Assembly (NCBI GenBank): GCA_052390055.1
Contig: JBQTHH010000060.1
Coordinates: 1 to 64,000, forward strand
DNA length: 64,000 nucleotides
Direction of reading: 5' to 3'
Source: Allorhodoferax sp052390055
GTDB taxonomy: Bacteria; Pseudomonadota; Gammaproteobacteria; Burkholderiales; Burkholderiaceae_C
Shown: positions 1 to 8,505 of the stretch, in pieces
Position numbering within the stretch: position 1 is the stretch's first letter
Layout: every line of letters begins with the position of its first letter
Notes under the pieces: generated by a model
Told to the model about the DNA's origin: nothing
Databases searched by the model: none
The model's input: the letters and a program-made list of their open reading frames with translations, nothing else
Translations under genes and position numbers: made by a program

Positions 1-201
1 AAGCTCGCCGAGGCCTACGGCCACGTCGGCCTGAAGATCGAGAAGCCGAGCGACGTGGAGCCGGCGCTGCGCGAGGCCATCAGGCTGAAGGACCGCACGG
101 TGTTCCTCGACGTGCGCACCGACCCGACCGAGAACGTCTGGCCGATGGTCAAGGCAGGCAAGGGCATCACGGAGATGCTGCTGGGCTCCGAGGACCTGTG
201 A
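1..201 (+). CDS. ilvB: Acetolactate synthase large subunit, C-terminal end (partial)
   Basis: The window opens inside this gene; only the last 66 codons are present, in frame 1, ending with TGA at 199-201. The tail contains TVFLDVRTDPTENVWPMV and then KGITEMLLG, the usual C-terminal end of the thiamine-diphosphate-dependent acetolactate synthase catalytic subunit. It condenses two pyruvates, or pyruvate and 2-oxobutyrate, in the first shared step of valine, leucine and isoleucine synthesis. The regulatory subunit gene follows after 154 nt, and ilvC after that, which supports the call. The catalytic part lies outside the window and cannot be judged. Confidence 0.9.
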   Translation, partial: KLAEAYGHVGLKIEKPSDVEPALREAIRLKDRTVFLDVRTDPTENVWPMVKAGKGITEMLLGSEDL

Positions 202-355
202 GCCGCGAAACGCCGGCGAGGGTGGGCGCCTGACGCGGCGCTCGTCAGGAGCCGGCGGGACGCGGGGACCGCCCCGGACTCACTTTCTTCCTCATTGCAG
301 CGTCGCCAAGGGCCGTCGGTTACCGCCGTCGGTCTGAAGAGCGCGCCGAACCACC

Positions 356-847
356 ATGAAACACATCATCGCTTTGCTGCTCGAGAACGAGCCCGGCGCG
401 CTGTCGCGCGTGGTCGCCCTGTTCTCCGCTCGCGGCTACAACATCGAGAGCCTGACGGTGGCGCCGACGGAAGACCCGTCGCTGTCGCGCATGACCATCG
501 TCACCACCGGCTCGGACGAGGTGATCGAGCAGATCACCAAGCACCTCAACCGGCTCATCGAGGTGGTCAAGGTCGTCGACCTGACCGAGGGTGCCTATAC
601 CGAGCGCGAACTCATGCTCATCAAGGTGCGCGCCGTCGGCAAGGAACGCGAGGAGATGAAGCGCATGGCCGACATCTTCCGCGGCCGCATCATCGACGTG
701 ACGGAAAAGAGCTACACCATCGAACTCACGGGCGACCAGTCCAAGAACGATGCGTTCCTGGAGGCGATTGAAAAAACCGCCATACTGGAGACCGTGCGCA
801 CCGGCTCCTGCGGCATCGGCCGTGGCGAGCGCGTGCTGCGCGTCTAG
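356..847 (+). CDS. ilvN: Acetolactate synthase small (regulatory) subunit
   Basis: 163 residues, the usual length for the small subunit. The N-terminus MKHIIALLLENEPGALSRV followed by GYNIESLTV is the ACT domain that binds valine for feedback inhibition (about residues 2-76); a second ACT-like domain fills the rest. It activates and regulates the ilvB product in the cytoplasm. It lies between ilvB and ilvC, as in most Betaproteobacteria. The 154-nt gap after ilvB is unusually GC-rich and shows no clear terminator or leader peptide. No strong Shine-Dalgarno sequence is visible, but the ATG is placed exactly where the conserved family start falls. Confidence 0.95.
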   Translation: MKHIIALLLENEPGALSRVVALFSARGYNIESLTVAPTEDPSLSRMTIVTTGSDEVIEQITKHLNRLIEVVKVVDLTEGAYTERELMLIKVRAVGKEREEMKRMADIFRGRIIDVTEKSYTIELTGDQSKNDAFLEAIEKTAILETVRTGSCGIGRGERVLRV

Positions 848-980
848 TGTTTTTGCTGCCCTTGCGCCTTTTTTCTGGCTCGGCGCTTGGGTGGGTCTGG
901 CGACAAGTTCATTCCGGTCGTCCTGAGCCAGGGTTTTGTACAACCGGGCGCCTACGCCAGTGTTTCTTTCGGAGTTCCAA

Positions 981-1997
981 ATGAAAGTTTTTTACGACAA
1001 GGATTGTGATCTGAGCCTGATCAAGGGCAAGACCGTGGCCATCATCGGCTACGGCAGCCAGGGCCATGCCCATGCCCAAAACCTGAACGACAGCGGCGTC
1101 AAGGTGGTGGTGGGTCTGCGCAAGGGTGGCGCCTCCTGGGACAAGGTGGGCAAGGCCGGCCTGACCGTGATGGAAGTGAATGAAGCGGTCCAATCCGCTG
1201 ACGTGGTCATGATCCTGTTGCCCGACGAGCAGATCGCCGAGGTCTACAACAACAACGTGGCCCCCCACATCAAGCAGGGCGCTTCCCTGGTGTTCGCCCA
1301 CGGCTTCAACGTGCACTACAACCAGGTCGTGCCCCGCGCCGATCTGGACGTCTGGATGGTCGCCCCCAAGGCCCCCGGCCACACTGTGCGCAATACCTAC
1401 ACCCAGGGTGGCGGCGTGCCCCACCTGATCGCTGTGCACCAGGACAAGTCCGGCAAGGCCCGTGACCTGGCCCTGTCCTATGCCATGGCCAATGGCGGCG
1501 GCAAGGCCGGCATCATTGAGACCAACTTCAAGGAAGAGACCGAGACCGACCTGTTCGGCGAGCAGGCCGTGCTGTGCGGCGGCGCCGTCGAGCTGATCAA
1601 GATGGGCTACGAGACCCTGACCGAAGCCGGCTACGCCCCCGAGATGGCCTACTTCGAGTGCCTGCACGAGCTCAAGCTGATCGTGGACCTGATCTACGAA
1701 GGCGGCATTGCCAACATGAACTACTCCATCTCCAACAACGCGGAGTTTGGCGAGTACGTGACTGGCCCCGAGGTCATCAACGAGCAGTCGCGCGCCGCCA
1801 TGCGCAATGCCTTGAAGCGCATCCAGAACGGCGATTACGCCAAGATGTTCATCCAGGAAGGCCGCTTGAACTACCCCAGCATGACCGCGCGCCGCCGCAA
1901 CACGGCCGACCACTCGATCGAGAAGGTCGGTGCCCAACTGCGCGCCATGATGCCCTGGATCGCCAAGAACAAGCTGGTGGACCAGACCCGCAATTGA
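981..1997 (+). CDS. ilvC: Ketol-acid reductoisomerase (NADP+)
   Basis: 338 residues, class I (short) form. It isomerises and reduces acetolactate or acetohydroxybutyrate in the second shared branched-chain step. The nucleotide-binding loop GYGSQG is at residues 23-28, and the C-terminal knotted domain carries the acidic metal ligands (ETDLFGEQ, FECLHELKLIVD). The reading frame is open further upstream, but the ATG at 981 is preceded by GGAG at 971-974 and gives the conserved start MKVFYDKDCD, so it was chosen. A terminator hairpin follows at 2032-2054. Confidence 0.97.
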   Translation: MKVFYDKDCDLSLIKGKTVAIIGYGSQGHAHAQNLNDSGVKVVVGLRKGGASWDKVGKAGLTVMEVNEAVQSADVVMILLPDEQIAEVYNNNVAPHIKQGASLVFAHGFNVHYNQVVPRADLDVWMVAPKAPGHTVRNTYTQGGGVPHLIAVHQDKSGKARDLALSYAMANGGGKAGIIETNFKEETETDLFGEQAVLCGGAVELIKMGYETLTEAGYAPEMAYFECLHELKLIVDLIYEGGIANMNYSISNNAEFGEYVTGPEVINEQSRAAMRNALKRIQNGDYAKMFIQEGRLNYPSMTARRRNTADHSIEKVGAQLRAMMPWIAKNKLVDQTRN

Positions 1998-2031
1998 TGC
2001 GGTCGGCGGGGGGCGTCCCCCGCTACCCGAC

Positions 2032-2054
2032 AAGGCCACTTCGGTGGCCTTTTT
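2032..2054 (+). terminator. Intrinsic terminator after ilvC
   Basis: AAGGCCAC (2032-2039), a TTCG tetraloop and GTGGCCTT (2044-2051), running into five T residues. It closes the ilv transcript 35 nt after the ilvC stop; pssA probably has its own promoter within 2055-2215, though no convincing hexamers were found. Confidence 0.85.
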
Positions 2055-2215
2055 CAATGGTGCAGCCTTTCGGTGGAGGCGGTCTTGCAAGGGGGGCTGG
2101 CGTACACTGTTGGGTCTTGTGTCGCCCGTTTTGGTGCTCTCGGTACCAGGGGGCGGCGCCTGCATGCTGCCGATCCGGTCATGGGATGGCGGATCGGGTT
2201 CTGTCTGGAGAAGCA

Positions 2216-3031
2216 ATGGCTATGGTTGAAGAGTCCGTCGGTCAAGAGGCCGAAGGTTTGGTGGTGCGCAAACGCCGCAAGGGCATTTACATCCTGCCCA
2301 ATCTGTTCACGCTGGCGGCGCTGTTCTGCGGCTTTTACGCCATCATCCAGGCGGTGGATGGCCGTTTTGGTCTGGCGGCCATGGGGGTCTTCTTTGCCAT
2401 GGTGTTCGACAGCCTGGACGGCCGTGTGGCGCGCATGACCAATACCCAAAGCGCGTTTGGCGAGCAGATGGATTCTCTGGCGGACATGGTGTCCTTCGGC
2501 GCGGCGCCGGCCTTGATTTCCTACATCTGGACCCTGCGCAGCCTGGGGCGCTGGGGATGGTTTGCCGCGTTCGTGTACTGTGCCTGCGCGGCATTGCGCC
2601 TGGCCCGTTTCAATGTCAATACCGGGGTGGTGGACAAGCGCTATTTCCAGGGCCTGCCTTCACCGGCGGCGGCGGCCCTGGTGGCGGGTTTCATCTGGGT
2701 GGCGACCGACCTGGGGCAGAGCCCTGCCGCGATGGCCTGGCCGATGTTTGCGGTGGCCATGTACGCCGGCCTGACCATGGTGACAAACGTGCCCTTTTAC
2801 AGTTTCAAGGACATCGGGGTGCGCCGCAGCGTCCCCTTTGCGGTGATCGTGCTCATCGCCTTGGGCATCGCCGTCATCAACATGGACCCGCCCACGGTGA
2901 TGTTTGGCTTGTTTGTGATGTATGGCGTCAGTGGTTATGTGGTGTATGGCGTGCGCCGGGCGCGGGGCCACCAGGTCAGCGTCATCTCGACGTCCACCGA
3001 TGAACCCGATGAGCGTGGCTTGCACAAGTGA
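2216..3031 (+). CDS. pssA: CDP-diacylglycerol-serine O-phosphatidyltransferase
   Basis: 271 residues. It makes phosphatidylserine, precursor of phosphatidylethanolamine, from CDP-diacylglycerol and serine at the inner membrane. The CDP-alcohol phosphotransferase motif (D-G-x2-A-R-x8-G-x3-D-x3-D) is seen as DSLDGRVARMTN...FGEQMDSLADMVSFG, with several hydrophobic segments following, so this is the integral-membrane type rather than the E. coli PLD type. The frame is open far upstream, overlapping ilvC; the ATG at 2216 is preceded by CTGGAG at 2205-2210 and is preferred. A second in-frame ATG two codons later is possible. leuA follows 24 nt downstream, probably in the same transcript. Confidence 0.93.
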   Translation: MAMVEESVGQEAEGLVVRKRRKGIYILPNLFTLAALFCGFYAIIQAVDGRFGLAAMGVFFAMVFDSLDGRVARMTNTQSAFGEQMDSLADMVSFGAAPALISYIWTLRSLGRWGWFAAFVYCACAALRLARFNVNTGVVDKRYFQGLPSPAAAALVAGFIWVATDLGQSPAAMAWPMFAVAMYAGLTMVTNVPFYSFKDIGVRRSVPFAVIVLIALGIAVINMDPPTVMFGLFVMYGVSGYVVYGVRRARGHQVSVISTSTDEPDERGLHK

Positions 3032-3055
3032 GGCTTGGTTGAAGGAGAGGGCAGC

Positions 3056-4594
3056 ATGTCCGACAAACTGATCATTTTCGATACCACCTTGCGCGATGGC
3101 GAGCAGTCGCCTGGCGCCTCCATGACGCGCGACGAGAAGCTGCGCATTGCCCGGCAGCTGGAGCGTTTGCGCGTGGACGTGATCGAAGCCGGGTTTGCTG
3201 CGAGTTCGAACGGAGATTTCGAAGCCGTGCGGCTGATCGCTGACCACATCAAGGACTCCACGGTGTGTTCCCTGGCACGCGCCAATGACCGCGACATTTC
3301 GCGCGCTGCCGAGGCGCTCAGGGGCGCGGCCCGGGCGCGTATCCACACCTTCATTGCCACCTCGCCGCTTCATATGGAAAAGAAGCTGCGCATGACGCCC
3401 GAGCAGGTGCTGGAACAGGCCCGTCTGTCGGTGCGTTTCGCGCGCAATCTGGTGGCGGACGTGGAGTTCAGCCCGGAAGACGGCTACCGCAGCGATCCGG
3501 ATTTCTTGTGCCGGGTGCTGGAGGCGGTGATCGACGAGGGGGCGGGCACCATCAATGTGCCCGATACGGTGGGTTACGCCATACCGGAGCTGTATGGCCA
3601 CTTCATCCGCAACCTGCGCGAGCGCATTCCGAATTCCGACAAGGCGGTTTGGTCGGTGCATTGCCACAATGACCTGGGCATGGCGGTGGCGAATTCCCTC
3701 GCGGGGGTCAAGATCGGTGGTGCGCGCCAGGTGGAGTGCACGATCAATGGCCTGGGGGAGCGCGCCGGCAATTGCAGCCTGGAGGAACTTGTGATGGCGG
3801 TGAAGACGCGCAAGGACTATTTCGGGCTGGAGGTGGGGGTCGATACCCGGCACATTCTGGCGGCGAGCCGCATGGTGAGCCAGACCACGGGTTTCGTGGT
3901 GCAGCCGAACAAGGCCGTGGTGGGGGCCAATGCCTTTGCCCACGCTTCCGGCATCCATCAGGACGGGGTGCTGAAGGCGCGCGATACCTACGAAATCATG
4001 CGTGCCGAGGATGTGGGCTGGACCGCCAACAAGATCGTGCTGGGCAAGCTCAGCGGCCGCAATGCCTTCAAGCAGCGCCTGCAGGAACTGGGTGTGGAAC
4101 TGGAGAGCGAGGCCGATCTGAACGCCGCGTTTGCGCGTTTCAAGGAGCTGGCCGACCTCAAGAGCGAGATTTTTGACGAGGACATCCTGGCCCTGGTCAG
4201 CGACGAAGGGGCGTTGCACCACCAGGAGAAATTCACTTTTGTCTCTCTGGCCCAGCACAGCGAAACGGGCGAACGCCCGCATGCGCGCATTGTGTTCATG
4301 GCGGATGGGCAGGAGGTGCAGGCGCACAGCGATGGCAATGGCCCGGTCGATGCGTCACTGAAGGCGATCGAGTCCTACGTCAAGAGCGGCGCGGAGATGG
4401 TGTTGTATTCGGTCAATGCCATCAGCGGGTCCACGGAAAGCCAGGGCGAGGTGACGGTGCGCCTGCAAAACAGTGGCCGGGTGGTCAATGGGGTGGGGGC
4501 GGATCCGGACATCGTGGTGGCGTCCGCCAAGGCCTATTTGTCTGCGCTCAACAAGCTCTGTGCCAGTGGGGAGCGCGTGGCCGCCCAAGGTTGA
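3056..4594 (+). CDS. leuA: 2-isopropylmalate synthase
   Basis: 512 residues, the bacterial short form. It condenses acetyl-CoA with 2-oxoisovalerate, the first committed step to leucine. The N-terminus holds the HMGL-like signature FDTTLRDGEQSPG (residues 8-20); the metal-binding HCHNDLG and the second signature NGLGERAGN follow, and residues of about 370-500 form the allosteric LeuA dimer domain. The ATG at 3056 follows GAAGGAGAGG (3041-3050); an upstream TTG at 3035 is less likely. Together with ilvBNC it completes a branched-chain block. Confidence 0.97.
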   Translation: MSDKLIIFDTTLRDGEQSPGASMTRDEKLRIARQLERLRVDVIEAGFAASSNGDFEAVRLIADHIKDSTVCSLARANDRDISRAAEALRGAARARIHTFIATSPLHMEKKLRMTPEQVLEQARLSVRFARNLVADVEFSPEDGYRSDPDFLCRVLEAVIDEGAGTINVPDTVGYAIPELYGHFIRNLRERIPNSDKAVWSVHCHNDLGMAVANSLAGVKIGGARQVECTINGLGERAGNCSLEELVMAVKTRKDYFGLEVGVDTRHILAASRMVSQTTGFVVQPNKAVVGANAFAHASGIHQDGVLKARDTYEIMRAEDVGWTANKIVLGKLSGRNAFKQRLQELGVELESEADLNAAFARFKELADLKSEIFDEDILALVSDEGALHHQEKFTFVSLAQHSETGERPHARIVFMADGQEVQAHSDGNGPVDASLKAIESYVKSGAEMVLYSVNAISGSTESQGEVTVRLQNSGRVVNGVGADPDIVVASAKAYLSALNKLCASGERVAAQG

Positions 4595-4607
4595 TCTAGG
4601 TTTACAA

Positions 4608-4625
4608 AAAACTTCTTGAAGTTTT
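4608..4625 (+). terminator. AT-rich inverted repeat after leuA
   Basis: A perfect inverted repeat, AAAACTTC-TT-GAAGTTTT, lies 13 nt after the leuA stop. The stem is mostly A-T and is followed by TATATCC rather than a T run, so it is a weak terminator candidate; it might also be a protein site. Confidence 0.4.
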
Positions 4626-4637
4626 ATATCCAAGTGC

Positions 4638-4667
4638 TTGATTGCAATAGACTTTTTTTCGTAAACT
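4638..4667 (+). promoter_or_regulatory. Possible sigma-70 promoter of the D,D-peptidase gene
   Basis: TTGATT (4638-4643) and TAAACT (4662-4667) are separated by 18 nt in the only AT-rich stretch between leuA and the next gene. The match to consensus is moderate. Confidence 0.35.
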
Positions 4668-4719
4668 CGCTTCCCTGTAGGGGGCCAGGGGTCGTGCCTG
4701 GTCCGCTTGATGGGGAACC

Positions 4720-5778
4720 GTGTTGAAAAATTCATTCTTGCGCTGGACAGTGGTGATCGCGTCCGTATGGGCCCTGGGCACGGGTGTGGGAATGGCCAAG
4801 ACCGCGCCAAAGTCGGTGGTGGTCAAGAAGGCGTCGGTGGCAGCGGTGAAGCCGCATGCCAGGGGGCAGGCCAAGAAAACTTCCATGCGGACGGCGGCCA
4901 CGCGGGTGGCATACAAGCGCCCGGTGGTGCGCCAGAGCATGCCCGTGGTCTCGCATGGTGCCGGGGCCTTGGCGCTGAAGTCGAACGTGGCCCTGGTGGT
5001 GGACGAGGACACGAACGAGGTGCTCTACCGCAAGAACGATCAGGCGGTACTGCCCATCGCCTCCATCACCAAGCTGATGACGGGCTTGTTGATCACCGAG
5101 GCGCGCCTGTCCATGGATGAGCCGATCGCCATCACCCAGGACGACGTGGACACCGAAAAGGGCACTTCCTCGCGCCTGTCCGTGGGGGCAGTGCTGACGC
5201 GCGGAGAGCTGCTGCACCTGGCACTGATGTCCAGCGAGAACCGTGCGGCCCATGCACTGGGGCGGACTTATCCTGGGGGCCTTGCGGCCTTTGTCGGTCT
5301 GATGAATGCCAAGGCGCGGGCGCTGGGGATGGCGGATACCCACTATGTGGAGCCGACGGGCCTGTCCAGCCGCAACCGCTCCAGTGCGCGCGACCTGGCG
5401 GTGCTGGTGAAGGTGGCCTCGGACGATGCCACTTTGCGAGCCCTGTCTACCTCGCCGGGGCACCAGATCGAGGTCGGCCAGCGCACGCTGCAGTTCAACA
5501 ACACCAATCGGCTCGTGAAGAATCCCGATTGGGACATCGTGCTGCAAAAGACGGGTTACATCTCGGAGGCCGGGCAGTGCCTGGTCATGCAGGCGCGGCT
5601 GGCGGGGCGCAACATCATCATGGTGTTTCTGGACGCCGCGGGCAAGCTGACCCGCATTGCCGATGCCCAGCGGGTGCGCAAGTGGGTGGAGGCGGGGCCC
5701 GTGGGCACCGGGCTGAAGCTGTCCGCAGCGCAGCCGACGCCGGATTTGCAGTTCGACCGGGCGATTGCGCTGAACTGA
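4720..5778 (+). CDS. pbpG: Serine-type D-Ala-D-Ala carboxypeptidase/endopeptidase (PBP7-like, peptidase S11)
   Basis: 352 residues starting at GTG 4720; no upstream ATG is available. A hydrophobic N-terminus (about residues 8-25) is the export signal, followed by a Lys/Arg/Ala/Val-rich linker to about residue 80. The three penicillin-binding motifs are present: SITK (115-118, nucleophile Ser115), SEN (172-174) and KTG (277-279). It trims or cleaves peptidoglycan peptide bonds in the periplasm. The C-terminal amphipathic anchor of PBP5/6 is not obvious, so the endopeptidase type fits better. It stands alone, with a convergent IclR gene after it. Confidence 0.88.
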   Translation: MLKNSFLRWTVVIASVWALGTGVGMAKTAPKSVVVKKASVAAVKPHARGQAKKTSMRTAATRVAYKRPVVRQSMPVVSHGAGALALKSNVALVVDEDTNEVLYRKNDQAVLPIASITKLMTGLLITEARLSMDEPIAITQDDVDTEKGTSSRLSVGAVLTRGELLHLALMSSENRAAHALGRTYPGGLAAFVGLMNAKARALGMADTHYVEPTGLSSRNRSSARDLAVLVKVASDDATLRALSTSPGHQIEVGQRTLQFNNTNRLVKNPDWDIVLQKTGYISEAGQCLVMQARLAGRNIIMVFLDAAGKLTRIADAQRVRKWVEAGPVGTGLKLSAAQPTPDLQFDRAIALN

Positions 5779-5834
5779 GCAGACGCGCCCTTGCCCTGCG
5801 CCTGGCTGCGGCGTGGCCGGGGAGGGGCCCCCGA

Positions 5835-6623
5835 TCAGCGCAGCGGATGGCCGCTGGTGGGGTGCCCCATGGTTTCGGAGATGCGCCGGGCCGCGTCGCG
5901 CAGCTTGCCCAGCCAAGCCTCTTCCATTCGGCCGCTGGGGGCGGAGATGGACAGGCCGCCTACGAGCTTGTTCTGGTCGTCGTAGATGCCGGCCGCCATG
6001 CAGCGCACGCCCAACTCCAGTTCTTCGTTGTCGGTGGCATAGCCGTATTGGCGCACCCGCGCCAGTTCGCGCTCCAGCTCTTCAATGCGCGTCAGGCTGT
6101 TCTTGGTGTGTCCGTGCAGGCCAGTGCGGGCCGCGTAGGCGCGCACGCGCTGCGGTTCGTCGGCGGCCAGGAACAGTTTGCCGACCGAAGTCAGGTGCAG
6201 GGGGGCACGCCCTCCGATGGCGCGCACCACCTGCATGCCGGAGCGTTCGCTGAAGGCGCGTTCGATATAGACGATTTCATCGCCCTGGCGCACGCTCAGG
6301 TTGACCGGCTGTTGTATGAGCTTGTGCAGCTCGCGCATGGGGACCAACGCGGCATCGCGGATGTTGAGGCGGCCCTTGACCAGATTGCCCAGTTCGAGCA
6401 GGCGCATGCCCAGGCGGTAGGTGCCGGACTGCGGGCGGTCCACGAAGCGGCCCACCACCAGGTCATTGAGGATGCGGTGTGCTGTGGAAGGGTGCAGCGC
6501 GGCTTTTTCGCTGATTTCCTTCAGGGACATGGCCTCTTCCCGCGATGCCAGGATGTCGACCAGCAGGAACATGCGTTCCAGCACCTGGACCGAGGGCGTG
6601 GTGGGGATGTGCTCTTCCTTCAT
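5835..6623 (-). CDS. IclR-family transcriptional regulator
   Basis: 262 residues. An N-terminal winged helix-turn-helix (about residues 12-75; MSLKEISEKAALHPSTAHRILNDLV is the recognition region) is followed by the IclR effector-binding domain (about 85-250), with the characteristic GRAPLHLTSVGKLFLA stretch. It lies 15 nt downstream of bpt on the same strand and is probably cotranscribed with aat-bpt; no catabolic gene lies next to it, so its target and ligand cannot be inferred. Confidence 0.92.
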   Translation of the reverse strand: MKEEHIPTTPSVQVLERMFLLVDILASREEAMSLKEISEKAALHPSTAHRILNDLVVGRFVDRPQSGTYRLGMRLLELGNLVKGRLNIRDAALVPMRELHKLIQQPVNLSVRQGDEIVYIERAFSERSGMQVVRAIGGRAPLHLTSVGKLFLAADEPQRVRAYAARTGLHGHTKNSLTRIEELERELARVRQYGYATDNEELELGVRCMAAGIYDDQNKLVGGLSISAPSGRMEEAWLGKLRDAARRISETMGHPTSGHPLR

Positions 6624-6638
6624 GGGTTCTTGAGGGGT

Positions 6639-7379
6639 TTATGGGGCCGGGGCTGACCATTGGCGTCCATCGAACACCTCGTGGGGCTGGAAATTGGCCT
6701 TGTAGCCCATTTTTTCACTCTGATTGATCCAGTAGCCAAGGTAGACGTAAGGAAGTGCCAGGGTACGGGCCCATGCGATCTGCCACAGCACATTGAAGGT
6801 GCCGTAGCTGCTGTGTGGCTCCGGTTCATAGAAGGTGTATACCGCCGACACTCCGTTGAGGAGCATATCGACGATGGATACCATCTTGAGTGTACCTTGT
6901 TGTTCCCCGGAATCCACGATACGAAATTCAATCAGGTGGGTGCGCACGTGGCTTTGCAGCAGGAACTGGCTGTACTGCTCCTCTCCGTCCTCGTCCATGC
7001 CGCCACCGCTGTGGCGGTGGCGCTGGTAGCGTTGGTACAGCGCATAGTGCTCCGGGTCGAAGCGCAGAGCGCCGATGCTTGCCGTCAGGTTCTGGTGCCG
7101 TTCCCAGGCGCGCCGCTGGGAGCGGTTGGGCTCAAAGTCCTGGACCGGAATGCGCAAGGGGATGCAGGCGCTGCAGTGGTCGCAGTGGGGGCGGTAGGTG
7201 AACATGCCGCTGCGGCGGAAGCCTTGCTCCACCAGACTGGAATACAGACCACTGCTGACCAGGTGGCTGGGGCTGGCGACCTGTGAGCGCGCCTGCCGTT
7301 GCGGCAGGTAACTGCAGGCGTAGGGCGCCGTTGCGTAGAACTGCACCGTGCGCAGGGGAAAGTCGTTCAGGTCGGTCAC
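6639..7379 (-). CDS. bpt: Aspartate/glutamate leucyltransferase (Bpt, N-end rule)
   Basis: 246 residues, of the ATE1-like fold. It transfers leucine from Leu-tRNA to proteins with N-terminal Asp or Glu, marking them for ClpS/ClpAP. Conserved cysteines are at C22 and in CDHCSAC (C66, C69, C72). The ATG at 7379 overlaps the last four bases of aat, so the two are translationally coupled. The pairing with aat supports the bacterial Bpt assignment over arginyl transfer. Confidence 0.93.
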   Translation of the reverse strand: MTDLNDFPLRTVQFYATAPYACSYLPQRQARSQVASPSHLVSSGLYSSLVEQGFRRSGMFTYRPHCDHCSACIPLRIPVQDFEPNRSQRRAWERHQNLTASIGALRFDPEHYALYQRYQRHRHSGGGMDEDGEEQYSQFLLQSHVRTHLIEFRIVDSGEQQGTLKMVSIVDMLLNGVSAVYTFYEPEPHSSYGTFNVLWQIAWARTLALPYVYLGYWINQSEKMGYKANFQPHEVFDGRQWSAPAP

Positions 7380-8119
7380 AGGGGTTCAGGAGCCAAGCCC
7401 AAAGTGCCCCAGTATAGGGGGTCGTAGTGCCAGGGGGGGCAGGGGTGCTGGCGTGCTGCGTCGAGCCACTGCAGGAAGGGGGCGCGCTCCATGGCGGCTG
7501 CGCCCATGAAGGCCAGGTGCGGGGTTTGCTGCTGGCAGTCGATGTACTCGATGCGCTGGGTCCTGCACCAGGCCACCAAGGCGGCCAGGGCGATTTTGGA
7601 GGCATCGGATTCGAGCGCGAACATGGATTCGCCAAACACCGCATGGCCCAGGCCGATGCAGTACAGACCGCCCACCATCCGTCCATTGCGCCAGGTCTCC
7701 ACGCTGTGGGCGAAACCGAGGCGATGCAGTTCCTGGTAGGCCTCCTGCATGGCGGGCAATATCCAGGTGCCGGATTGGCCTGCGCGCGGCACCCGGGCGC
7801 AGTGGGCGATGGTTTGGGCGAAGTCGTGGTCAAAACGGATTTCGCAGCCCGGTGTGCGCAGGAAGCGGCGCAATGTCTTGCCCAGCGAGCTGTGCAGGCG
7901 GAACTGACTGACCTGCAGCACCATGCGCGGGTTGGTGCTCCACCACAGGATCGGCTGTCCAGGGCCAAACCAGGGAAAGATGCCCTGGGCGTAGGCCTGC
8001 AACAGCCGTGCCGGGCTGAGGTCGGCTCCGATCGCCAGCAGGCCGGCCGCTTCGTGGGGGGGCGCCAGGGCCTGACTGGGGTCTGGGAAGGGTGTGTCGG
8101 GTTCTAGCCAGGGGATCAC
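7376..8119 (-). CDS. aat: Leucyl/phenylalanyl-tRNA-protein transferase
   Basis: About 247 residues. It adds Leu or Phe to proteins with N-terminal Arg or Lys, creating primary N-degrons. Typical motifs include AQGIFPWF, WWSTNPRM and GGLYCIGLGHAVFGESMF. The open frame extends to 8233, but that would run through tRNA-Pro (8181-8257); the GTG at 8119 gives the family-like start VIPWLEPDTPFPDP and is chosen, although no good Shine-Dalgarno is visible. Its 3' end overlaps bpt by 4 bp. Confidence 0.9.
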   Translation of the reverse strand: MIPWLEPDTPFPDPSQALAPPHEAAGLLAIGADLSPARLLQAYAQGIFPWFGPGQPILWWSTNPRMVLQVSQFRLHSSLGKTLRRFLRTPGCEIRFDHDFAQTIAHCARVPRAGQSGTWILPAMQEAYQELHRLGFAHSVETWRNGRMVGGLYCIGLGHAVFGESMFALESDASKIALAALVAWCRTQRIEYIDCQQQTPHLAFMGAAAMERAPFLQWLDAARQHPCPPWHYDPLYWGTLGLAPEPL

Positions 8120-8180
8120 GGGGGTGCTGCTGTGCGTGCGGCCGGGGGATGGAGTTTTGGGGGTTAGAATACCAGTTTGT

Positions 8181-8257
8181 CGGGGTGTGGCGCAGTCTGG
8201 TAGCGCATCTGCTTTGGGAGCAGAGGGTCGCACGTTCGAATCGTGTCGCCCCGACCA
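8181..8257 (+). tRNA. tRNA-Pro (anticodon UGG)
   Basis: 77 nt with encoded CCA. The acceptor CGGGGTG pairs with CGCCCCG (one G-U pair), the anticodon stem TCTGC/GCAGA encloses the loop TTTGGGA (anticodon TGG), and the T arm is GCACG-TTCGAAT-CGTGT. Confidence 0.97.
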
Positions 8258-8271
8258 TTCAAACCATGAAG

Positions 8272-8292
8272 AAGGCCCTTTTGACGGGCCTT
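8272..8292 (+). terminator. Hairpin between tRNA-Pro and tRNA-Arg
   Basis: AAGGCCC (8272-8278) and GGGCCTT (8286-8292) around a 7-nt loop, 14 nt after tRNA-Pro. There is no clear T run, so it may act as a weak terminator or a processing site rather than a full stop. Confidence 0.45.
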
Positions 8293-8338
8293 CGTGCTTT
8301 GGAGCCTGTCCGTGTGTTCACTGCGCAGACGGGTTTGT

Positions 8339-8415
8339 GTGCCCGTAGCTCAGTTGGATAGAGCAACAGCCTTCTAAGCTGTGGGTCGGGGGTTCGATCC
8401 CCTCCGGGCACGCCA
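8339..8415 (+). tRNA. tRNA-Arg (anticodon UCU)
   Basis: 77 nt with encoded CCA. The acceptor GTGCCCG pairs fully with CGGGCAC, and the anticodon stem ACAGC/GCTGT encloses CTTCTAA (anticodon TCT, reading AGA). It serves a codon that is rare in this GC-rich genome. Confidence 0.97.
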
Positions 8416-8505
8416 ACAACTCCTGAAAAATCAAGGATGTCTCCGGATTGGAGCAAGCGGACTGGTGGACAACCGGGCGGCATCGGCCGCTGCGCGCTGG
8501 CAGGT

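Noticed and set aside
1..355. Foreign origin of the ilvB-ilvN start because of very high GC in the gap 202-355
   Set aside because: The proteins and gene order are normal for the group and the stretch is too short for a composition argument.
1574..2215. N-terminal extension of PssA reaching back into ilvC
   Set aside because: The frame is open by chance; the terminator at 2032 and the ribosome site before 2216 place the start there.
8120..8233. Longer N-terminus for Aat up to 8233
   Set aside because: It would translate the antisense of tRNA-Pro and add residues unlike the family.
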